From the NCBI GenBank assembly GCA_037102815.1, contig BTPP01000007.1, positions 558,001-622,000 of the forward strand: a DNA stretch of 64,000 bases, given 5' to 3'. How positions within the stretch are numbered: the stretch's first letter is position 1; the number at the start of each line of letters is the position of its first letter. The stretch comes from Neurospora intermedia. Its lineage: Eukaryota; Ascomycota; Sordariomycetes; Sordariales; Sordariaceae. Below the pieces are notes generated by a model, which saw nothing but the letters and a program-made list of their open reading frames with translations, searched no databases and had not been told where the DNA came from. Position numbers and translations under genes: made by a program. Shown here in pieces: positions 55,916-64,000 of the stretch.

Positions 55916-57367
55916 ATGTCCACTGCTCGCGAAGGCGAAGGAAGCCCCCCCTCCCATAACATCCCGGTGGTTTTGCTTACCAAAGACGAAGCTCGTGGAC
56001 GCGATCGCCGCACAGAAGACCGTGACTTATACTCATCCGGACAACTATTTCCCGTAGAAATCAACACGGAAATCGGAGCCAAGAAAAAAGCCGACCGCAT
56101 CTTTCATGTCATCAACAAGCTCGGGCACGGGACCTACGGCACCGTCTGGCTCGTCGAAGACACCCAGCCCCCCGCCAATGCCCCCTCACGATGGAAAGCC
56201 ATCAAGATGCACCGCCAAGCCACTGCCGACACCGACCTTCGCGTGTCCAAGGAGTTCAAACGTGCCGGTATCAGCCCCGACAAAGCGCTATCCGAGTATC
56301 AGGTCGCCATTCCGTACGAACAGTTCCCCATCAGGGGAGGGCCCGGTGGCAAGACGACCTATACTTGCTCGGTGCTCCCTCTGCTTGGGCCAAGGGTGGA
56401 TAATAGACAAGTTCTTCGTCTTTCGTCGAACGAGGAGGAGGGTTCGTGTGGCTCTCGGGACGACGGGAACGGGAACGGGAACGGTCAGGCCAGCAGCAGC
56501 AGCCTTGTGTTTGCCTGTCGACAGATTGCGCTGGCTCCTCAGAAGCTGCATAGCATGGGCATCGCCCACGGGGATTTCAGGCCGGCCAATATCCTGTATT
56601 ACCTACCTCACTTGGATAAGCTGAGTCAAGACGAGATCGTGCAGGTGTATGGTGGCCAGCCGGAGGCAGTCAAACTCGAAAATCCTGAGCCCTTTAAAGA
56701 ACCAGATCACCTCGTTTTCCCTGCCAAATGCGACGTCTACGCCCTCAAAGAGATCCTGGCGCATAAAAACTTGAACATAGGCTTTATAGGACAGGTCCCT
56801 CGCGCGACCGTAATTGACATGGGCTCAGCCTGGCATCACGCATGGGAGCCGCGTCACTCGCTGATTCCCGTGCATTATAAAGCGCCAGAGTGCATCGTAC
56901 GCCGTCACGGGCACATGAGCGTAGAGAGCGACATATGGGCGCTAGGCTGCTCTATGGTCAAGATTTGCGCGGGGAATACTGCCTTCCCAGACAGCCGGGA
57001 ATCGGTCGACGGGCGCCTCGAAACCGACGTGCTGGCTGAGATGGAATACTTTCTTGGCCCTATCCCCACACCGTATCGGAATGCATGGAAGGAGCGGGAT
57101 GAAGGGAAGAAGACCGTGTTCCCGTCCAATCCGGCGCATGTTGGATTTCTTAGGTATAGTGCGCTAAAGCAGTGGAGGAAGAGGCATAAGAAAGCAAAGA
57201 GCCCGCTTCATTTGGCGGTGATGCAGAGCGAACTGCCGAAGGAGAAGGCGGATATGTTTCTGGACCTCTTAAGGGGGATTTTTCGGTGGTTTCCTGACCA
57301 GAGGATGTCCCTTGAGGAAATCTTGAGGCATCCTTTTCTGCAAGTGATTGATACGAGCTTGGAGTGA
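55916..57367 (+). CDS. SRPK-like protein kinase
   Basis: Single exon, 483 aa. The layout is that of the fungal SRPK-like kinases: N lobe with LGHGTYGTVWLV and KAIKMHR, a short spacer with a Gly-Asn repeat (near 180-190), then the C lobe. The catalytic loop reads GIAHGDFRPANIL, with HGD in place of HRD, and the metal loop reads VIDMGSAW in place of DFG; both are recurrent in this lineage and keep the aspartates, so activity is plausible. Further blocks are VHYKAPECI, SDIWALGCSMVKICAG and a C-terminal DLLRGIFRWFPDQRMSLEEI. Classical SRPKs phosphorylate SR splicing factors; these expanded fungal paralogues have unknown substrates. ATG 55916 is the first of the frame. Confidence 0.88.
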   Translation: MSTAREGEGSPPSHNIPVVLLTKDEARGRDRRTEDRDLYSSGQLFPVEINTEIGAKKKADRIFHVINKLGHGTYGTVWLVEDTQPPANAPSRWKAIKMHRQATADTDLRVSKEFKRAGISPDKALSEYQVAIPYEQFPIRGGPGGKTTYTCSVLPLLGPRVDNRQVLRLSSNEEEGSCGSRDDGNGNGNGQASSSSLVFACRQIALAPQKLHSMGIAHGDFRPANILYYLPHLDKLSQDEIVQVYGGQPEAVKLENPEPFKEPDHLVFPAKCDVYALKEILAHKNLNIGFIGQVPRATVIDMGSAWHHAWEPRHSLIPVHYKAPECIVRRHGHMSVESDIWALGCSMVKICAGNTAFPDSRESVDGRLETDVLAEMEYFLGPIPTPYRNAWKERDEGKKTVFPSNPAHVGFLRYSALKQWRKRHKKAKSPLHLAVMQSELPKEKADMFLDLLRGIFRWFPDQRMSLEEILRHPFLQVIDTSLE

Positions 57368-58384
57368 GTCTAGGAAGATGAGACTGTTATGGCTGTGCCT
57401 ATAGAGTGAATTAAGCGCAGTATTAGGAAGGAAGTTGGCATGGCATCGAAACACACGAGTGATTTAGACAGAAGCGGCCGTGAATTTTTGAGCCCATCGT
57501 CGGATGTTGGTCCAGATCCAACAGGTTTACATTGGTAGGCGCTCTTGATGGGCGGTTTCACCTGTACTGTATCCTTCGAGGTTGCGACCAGGAAAGATTT
57601 CCAATGAAGCCATGGTGACATGAATCCATATCGGAAATCCAACCGACCTGTCGAAATCTGAAGACGTCAAGGCTGGTCCACGACGACTTGATGTGGTAAA
57701 TTTGATGGGGCGGTTGTTCCCAACAAGCGGAGAAACTGAACAGGAAGAGATCTGGCCATTCTCCTCCATTGAATCCCCAAATGACGACAACTATCGGCGA
57801 GGGACGACTTCTCCATGGAAATGGGCCTCGGCGGAAAGAGCTGTTCTTGACACGCAAGAGCGGCACAGCTCGCTGGCAGACGAGAGGCACTTAAAGTTCA
57901 CGTTAACCCAACTTTCTCGACATCAAAACTTCCATAACGCGCCTCTAAACATCAAACTCCACTCCAGCCCTGTCCATCGCGATGAGAAATGCATGTGATT
58001 ACCTTAGCACTGCTCACACGTCACAAACAAATTAACAATGGACTGGATAATCGACGTCTATCTAATAACAAGCACGAAGCTGCTCAATCGCAACCAACTC
58101 GGACTTATATCTGATTGAAACATTCCAATCAACCGTCAAAACAAAATGGACAAAGAAAGCAGGAAACTCTCAAGGCCGGATTGGAAACTAGCCGGTAGTA
58201 GTGAGGGGTTGACGACTTCATCCGGTGCCTGCTTCCATTGAATGTTACATTGTGATCAACCCCTCCGCCCCAGTTGAAGTGAAACTTGTCCATGACTTGA
58301 CAGCCTCTCTGTTTCCTAAGCAGCAACTCTACAACTACCTACACTACCATCAAAGGCGTCAATCATCATCATCATCAGTTCAAA
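57368..58384. other. Intergenic region
   Basis: 3' flank of the kinase and 5' flank of the SDR gene; a CATCATCATCATCA run lies just before the SDR start. No gene supported. Confidence 0.45.
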
Positions 58385-59742
58385 ATGACTTCCCACCCGG
58401 AATTCAACGAGCGGACAACAGGCACCGAGGTCGCCAGCGCGTTTGCCGATCAAATTCGCGGCAAAACCAGTAAGGAACTCTCTAACCCCTGATTCCTCAT
58501 GATCTCATTCCTGACCATCACTCCCGCCAGTCCTCATCACAGGCATCAGTCCCAAAGGAATCGGGGCATCCACCGCCCTTGCCTTTGCCTCGCAAGCGCC
58601 CAACCTGCTAATCCTCGCCTCACGCACCAAATCCAAACTCGAAGCTGTTGCAGACCAAATCCGCACCACCAAGTTTCCCCATCATAGTACCAATACGCGA
58701 ATAGAGCTAGTTTCCCTCGACCTCAGCTCCCAGCACTCCATCCGTCAAGCCGTTTCTGAAATCACTCGCTTAACTGGCGGCAACAAACTCGACATCCTAA
58801 TCAACAACGCCGCCATCAACACCACCACCCGGCAGACCACGCCCGAAGGTTTGGAAATGACATTCGGCACCAACCACATTGGCACTTTTTTGTTTACGAA
58901 CTTGCTCTTACCACTACTCTTGCACAACACCGCCGCATCACCAAAGGGTGCAACAACACGCATCATCACCGTCTCCAGCGCAGGCCATCGCCTCTCCCCT
59001 ATCCGTTTTAGCGACTACAACTTTTCTCACCCAGAAAAGGCAGTCCCACCCGAGGAGGACGACATTAACCCCCTACCTGGTGCCTTCGCAAAGTGTACAG
59101 AAGATGGATACAACGGGATGGTGACGTATGGACAGTCCAAGACGGCGAATATTCTGTTTACGCTGTATTTGCAGAGACATTTGAAGGGGAGGGGGGTGGG
59201 GGCTTATACGTTGCATCCTGGGAGTATGTCTTTTTCTCTTTCCTTTTTTTCTTTTTTACCCCTCTACTGGGGGCTATGGATGAGAAAAATGTTGGATGAG
59301 ATAGGTAGAGGTATTTGGTGATTGGATGAGATGAAACAACGACTGACATTTGTTGTGGTTAAAACAGCTATCGAGACCGAGCTGGGAAGGGATCAGGATC
59401 CCGAAGTCAAGGAAGAGTTTCATAAGATTGAGGCGTATTGGAAGTCGCTGGATGAGGGGTGTGCGACGACGATGGTTGCGGCGTTGGATCCGGCTTTGAG
59501 TGGTACGTCTTTTCTTTTCTTTTTTTCTTTTTTCTTTTTTCGGTTCTTTCAGCTTGTTCAGATCTGGAGTGAAAAAGCACGTTTGCTAACCGAGGATTAC
59601 CCCAGAAACCAAAGGATTATACCTGGTGGACTGCCAGATCTCGGATCCACACCCGCATGCCAAATATGAAGTGGCCGCGGAAAGACTTTGGAAGCTTAGT
59701 GAGGAGATTGTTGGGGAGAAGTTTACTTTGGAAGACTTTTAG
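58385..59742 (+). CDS. Short-chain dehydrogenase/reductase (retinol-dehydrogenase-like)
   Basis: Four exons: 58385-58469, 58531-59223, 59368-59502 and 59606-59742, giving 349 aa. Introns are 61, 144 and 103 nt with GTAAGG, GTATGT and GTACGT donors and CTGAC/CTAAC branch sites; all joins fall at family blocks. A Rossmann fold binds NAD(P): ILITGISPKGIG (TGxxxGxG), DILINNAAIN (NNAG) and the catalytic pair in YGQSKTAN. Strand LVSLDLSS precedes the nucleotide-sensing helix. The C terminus reads HPGTIETELGR, then TKGLYLVDCQI and a final EKFTLEDF. It resembles the WW-domain oxidoreductase/retinol dehydrogenase-type fungal SDRs of unknown substrate. Cytosolic; no signal peptide. Confidence 0.92.
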
Positions 59743-60191
59743 CTGGTTGGTTGGTTGTTGGGTAAGGAGGTTGTAAACCTCGGGCTAGGTAGGCAGTGAA
59801 GGGCTCTAGCTGTCTGATATGGCCCCGCGAAGGATTTCCGAGGATGAAGTGAACCACCTACCTCCCGAGGTACTTGCCTAAGAATATTGAGTAGAGTTGG
59901 TCCCTGACAGTCTCACACTCGAAAAGTTTCTAAAGGCTGAGGAAGTCAATGGCTATAGTGAATGAAAGCAAGACAGTAAGTTTCTGACCTACCTAGATCC
60001 TAAGACCTTTCCCAGTTATATATATAGACCATAGTATCTCCTTCCCGTCCCGCCCGAAGACTCATTCTTTCCTTCTTACCTCCCCAGCGGCATATTTTGA
60101 ATCTCCTAGCTTGCCATAATTTACTTTTTATCACAGCGTCTGCCCCACTTAGAGATCGCGTGGGTCTACTACCCCATTGTGTGTCTGAACC
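59743..60191. other. Convergent 3' intergenic region
   Basis: Between the SDR (plus) and the SAT4-type gene (minus). CTAGGTAGG near 59785-59793. No gene. Confidence 0.45.
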
Positions 60192-61854
60192 CTAACCTCC
60201 TGCGTCTGCGAAACCCCCCTTCGTTCCCCGAGGGACATTATGAGTATATGAACGTCCATGTACATGTCCGTCCTGCTCCTGCTCCTGCTTGATTCTCTTA
60301 TCATGGGCCCGTTCAACCCCACCCCCAACCTCAGAGGTACCCCCAAGCAACCCGGTATAGCTGCTGACGCTTGAGTTTGATCGAGGATCAGTCGTGGCCG
60401 CCGCGGATTTGGATGTGAATCTGGAGGTCTCTTGACCGGTTGTCATTGATGGTCGTGGCTGAAGTGCTACTGCCGCTGGTGTTTCAACCGCACCAGCCCC
60501 AGAGCAAGAGCCAGTACCAGAACCAGAATCATGGCTTGTTTCAATATGTTTTGCTTCGACGACATGATGATGATGCTGCTCTTGCAGCTGATGCCCGTGG
60601 GTGCTTTCTTCGTGCCTCCGATGCGTGATGATGACAACCTCGCGGGCTAACACGCGGAGTTGTGGAATGGAGGCTGCGCAGATGGTTGTGGCTACCTCAG
60701 CGGCGCCCCAGATGATGAGTCTGTACCCGTGGTCTAGAATGTTTGAGAGAAGTGTGTGAGTATCAAATGTAAGGCTGTGGAAGGAGCAAGTGAGAAAGGC
60801 ATTTGACGGGTACTCTTGGGTTTCAAAGCGAAGAGCCACTAACAAGAGAAGTCACCGTCTATAATTTCCGGAACCATGGAGCATTTGACGAACGCTGTGC
60901 AAGCTGCACTGCCGGGGAGAGACACCTGCGGTTAGGTTTGGAACTGGTATCGGGGGAGGGGGTTGTGAGCTCTCTTACAAGAGACCCATACTCATAGCAA
61001 TACCGATTCCGATCTTTTCCTTTCGTTGCATGTGAAGGTCCCATATCAGCCACCAGGGCAGGATGGCAAGCACGATGTCCATCAGACCCGAGTATACTGC
61101 ACGAATGGATTAGCACGACGGTATCGAACACACCCAGCCACCCATTGTCAGGGGGCTTGATACTCACTTCCAGCGAACATCATGGAAGAAGCCGTGAATT
61201 TGATGCTCAGGCAATTCGGTTCGTCGTCTTCATTCCCATGCTCGTCAACTCCGCATTGTATCCATACCGCTATCACATTGAAGATCAAAAACGAGTTCAT
61301 TGTTGCAATGATGATCAGGACCAGTGCCCTAATCTTTGGTCTGTCCCGTATAAGGCGTAAAACCGTCAGGCCAAATGAAGTCTTGCTCCAGACGGCACCT
61401 AGCATCATTACCGTGGTGGAGAGGTGCGTAAGAGTGTTGATATGCTTGAGGTGGTCGGACTCTATGGTATCCCTGTGTTTCCCAAAACCAAGACGAATGT
61501 TGATGGTGTTGACGGTGGCATCGAGTATAAGGCAAAGCTACGTGTCGTGGAAAGGAGGTTAGAGAGGTTAGTGGCCGACAACAAAAGACCTATAAGAAGT
61601 GTTCCAGGCATTGGTGGTACAAGCGTAGGGGCGCGTAGTTGGCTTACCCAAGCGGCAACGAGAACATGATCGTCCCACCACAGAGATGTTTTCCGCAGAA
61701 CCTTGCTGTAAATGCGGAGGCCGAAGAACAAGGCCGAGACGCAGACTAGTAACCAGTCGGCAATGATGATTTCGGGCCCTACAGATACCGTGGCAGAGCC
61801 GGCAGTGCTCTCTGACCGGCCGAATCGGAAATTCTGCCTCTCAAAGATAGGCAT
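60192..61854 (-). CDS. SAT4/fungal rhodopsin-type integral membrane protein
   Basis: Five exons: 61854-61648, 61537-61168, 61096-60979, 60908-60844 and 60733-60192, giving 433 aa. Introns are 110, 71, 70 and 110 nt. The acceptors at 60909 and 60734 were picked to keep frame and restore family blocks (MSMGLFAACTAFVKC and DFSYHGYRLIIWGAAE). Seven hydrophobic helices are expected; visible are ADWLLVCVSALFFGLRIY, TTVMMLGAVW, ALVLIIIATMNSFLIFNVIA, MDIVLAILPWWLIWDL, IGIGIAMSMGLFAAC and LIIWGAAEVATTICAASIP. WWDDH, an ICQ-like IQCGVD and LPWWLIW are typical of this widely expanded fungal family. The C-terminal tail of about 130 residues is His/Ser/Gly rich and cytoplasmic. Members are treated as orphan GPCR-like or transport proteins; no ligand can be assigned. 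Confidence 0.88.
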
Positions 61855-63534
61855 CGTGTGGTGAGAGGTAGTGAGAGTGCCAAAATGGGATATTTTGGTG
61901 AACGCCCAAAACAACGCTTTGGGAAGTGTACCAGATGGGGCAGTCAGTACTGGTGCCTTGCCCAGTGACTAGACTAGGTGTTGAACCTCGAGTGATAAAC
62001 CAGGCATAGCTCATTGGCATGGGGCCCAAGGTATTGAGGATAGTCTGTGTCTCACGAGCAATCTCACACATAGTGCTAGTGGCCAAGAGGAGAGATGCTG
62101 AGTTATGGTACCACGAATGTGCGAAGGACTACCTTCCGTCTGGACTGATGGTGGAAGTTTGCTTGCTTTTCGTTTGAAGCATAGTCCCTTGATAGTATGA
62201 GATCTGCTTGGCAAGCATGACCACTGATAGCCAAATTGGCCAAGGGGTTGTCTTCCAGGCGAATAATACTCCGTGTGATTCTCGGACACTCATCATGACA
62301 ATGTGGCCATGATAATATGAGGAGGATGGATTCTTGGGCACGCCATTCCCTGTTACTTCATGTTGTTCCAGCTGAGCCAACTCGTCTCCTATCGCCGGGC
62401 AGATGTATGGTAAGTTCTGGGAGATGGGGGCTTATAAGCTTTGCCAACACGTGTAGCCATGGGTTGGGAGGTGATCAACGCGGAGTGCATATCTTGTCTT
62501 GATCTGCCTAATTCCCGAACGCCACGGGCCACGGCCTGTGACACGCGAACGCGCACTCCCACTCGAGAGCAGCGTGTCATCTTCCTTGGAAGCCGGTTGT
62601 TGTGCCAAGGAGGACATCAGACTGTTTGCTGTTTGGTTGGAATTAGAATACCGAAGTGTCAGGTGTTTGGCCATTTATGCCGTCCTTCTTGACTAGAAGC
62701 ATGTCGTTGACCACCTTCATTTGCCAGAGTCGAGTTTCGGGGACACAAACAGACCATCCCGGATTGTTTGGTATCACACCAGTTTGTGGAACCTGAAGGA
62801 ATGGGAGTTGACGCTTGCGACATCGTGATTACCAGGCAGAAATGGCGTCCACCAAAAGATGGAGTTTGGGGTGTACCGTAGTAGTGTAGATGTTGAGAAG
62901 AAAGTGGTGAGTTCCCATGGCGAGTGGAAAGAAAGAAGAAGGAAGGAAAATCCCATGACGAGATGAAGCAGCACGTCGTCGTTTAGCGTGATTAGAGATA
63001 CGCTGGGATGGGGCAGAGTCTGGAACCTCACTTAGTGCACAAGTACACTGCACTACAGCGGGCTTAACAGGGGTACCTAGAGGCAGTGTACTACAAAAAC
63101 ATCCAATGACGTCACTGCATCTATTCGTCCTGGGTAGCAGCCAGCTTTTCAGGGCTGTGAGGATGACCGTTGTGTCGGTGACTATTGAATCCCGTCCAAG
63201 GTCCTTGCTTCCACTTGGACAGGATTGTTTGGATTGGGACGGGGGCAGTGTTTTTACTTTACCTGGTTTTAAAGTTCTGACAGTGATCCCGTTTGTCGGT
63301 GTTCGTCCCATCTCCCGATCCAACTTCCTACCTACTCTGCTTTCTCGCTTTGGACTTTCTTACTACAGTAATTCATGTCCTCCCTTGTTACCTTCATTAC
63401 CGCGACTCGGTTTGCGACAACTTTTATTGCCGTTGCTGATGATACCCTTAAATAGTCGCTCATACCCACCTATGCAATCCAACATTTAACGACCTTTGCT
63501 TGCACATACATACCTCTACAGACCACCTGCAACT
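61855..63534. other. Divergent intergenic region
   Basis: About 1.7 kb between the SAT4-type gene (minus) and the mitochondrial protein (plus). Frames on both strands overlap without splice or family support, and I call no gene. Confidence 0.45.
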
Positions 63535-64000
63535 ATGAACTGCGTGCGCATGCGGCTACAATGCCGCTTGATTCCATCTTCCAATACTCTGGCCCGCTGG
63601 TGTCTTGAATCACCCCAAAAGAATCTCACCCTTCACCGTCCTAGGATATCCATTGTCGCACTGAGACAAGCCTCTACCTCGGTGTCGCCCAAGACCAGGG
63701 AAACAGAAGCCGAAGCAAAAGCCAAGAAATTGGACCAGAAACGGCTCGATGAACACGAAGAGGAGGTCAGGGCGCGCGAGCAACAAGTAAGACGCCCATG
63801 GCATCGCGAAGGTGCCGATAAGCCTCCGGTCGAAGGCAATACCGAACCCATAGCAAAAGGTAATAAGCAACTGCGGACATGGAAAAATCCTTGCTCAGAA
63901 CCCATCATTGACCATATTCCTCGCTAGGCAAGCTCCTGACAACGCCGACTCGCCTCCTCAAACTCATACTTCCTCTACCCCTTCGTGTCGAAAAAGACCA
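63535..64000 (+). CDS. Mitochondrial protein, probably calcium uniporter (MCU) family; 3' end outside window
   Basis: Exon 1 is 63535-63859 and exon 2 runs from 63928 off the right edge, giving 132 residues so far. The 68-nt intron has a GTAATA donor and GCTAG acceptor, and its removal yields [20 protein letters not shown]. Residues 1-45 are Arg/Leu/Ser rich without acidic residues, as in a mitochondrial presequence. A charged helix ([20 protein letters not shown]) and [12 protein letters not shown] follow. The order RPWHR..ADKPP then GKLLTTP..LLKL..P matches my recollection of fungal MCU N-terminal regions. The channel helices and DIME motif would lie outside the window, so the family call is provisional. 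Confidence 0.55.

Noticed and set aside
60192-61854. Bacteriorhodopsin-type photoreceptor
   Set aside because: The match is to the SAT4/fungal rhodopsin-domain family; no retinal-binding Lys motif of opsins is visible in the last helix.

Overview
The window looks like nuclear DNA from a filamentous ascomycete, most likely a Sordariomycete of the Neurospora/Podospora type (order Sordariales). Reasons: many genes carry short introns (about 53-144 nt) with GTRNGT donors, CTRAY branch sites and YAG acceptors; single tRNA genes are dispersed; and the gene set is typical of such fungi (a HET-domain protein, an SRPK-like kinase, a SAT4-type membrane protein, CE3, PL3 and GH79 enzymes). The genus is inferred. 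No bacterial, viral or CRISPR feature was seen, and no intact transposon.

Layout. 0-8 kb: the 3' part of a Ser-rich hypothetical gene whose frame continues past a single TAG, then Vps23 (ESCRT-I, UEV protein) and an indoleamine 2,3-dioxygenase. 8.8-14 kb: a secreted CE3-type SGNH esterase, RNase H1 with a long open upstream extension, a small predicted mitochondrial membrane protein, and tRNA-Glu(TTC). 15.3-24.9 kb: the most unusual part. A minus-strand DUF6594 membrane-protein gene diverges from a plus-strand gene of an unrecognised family (called family X here), and this pair occurs three times in a row. The first two pairs are intact. In the third the DUF6594 member is a decayed relic and the X member has gained a long Arg/Asp/Glu/Leu repeat tail. 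25-30 kb: a bHLH transcription factor, a SAM methyltransferase and two small secreted cysteine proteins. 31.5-40 kb: HET-domain protein, secreted tyrosinase and a sugar transporter with a 495-nt third intron. 40-42 kb: a gene-free stretch with a degenerate tandem repeat. 42-49 kb: a low-complexity hypothetical gene, a GH79 glycosidase and a NUP-type nucleoside permease homologue. 49-64 kb: Iks1-like kinase, PL3 pectate lyase, tRNA-Ser(AGA), SRPK-like kinase, a short-chain dehydrogenase, a SAT4/rhodopsin-type seven-helix protein, and the 5' end of a mitochondrial protein that resembles fungal calcium uniporters.

How the genes relate. Most are single housekeeping or secretome genes with no evident shared pathway. 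The secreted enzymes (CE3, tyrosinase, GH79, PL3) fit a plant-biomass lifestyle but are not physically clustered. The repeated DUF6594/X pair is the only arrangement that looks like a co-inherited unit. Gene models were built by hand from splice signals and protein-family fit; every multi-exon model closes in frame, but none has transcript support here.
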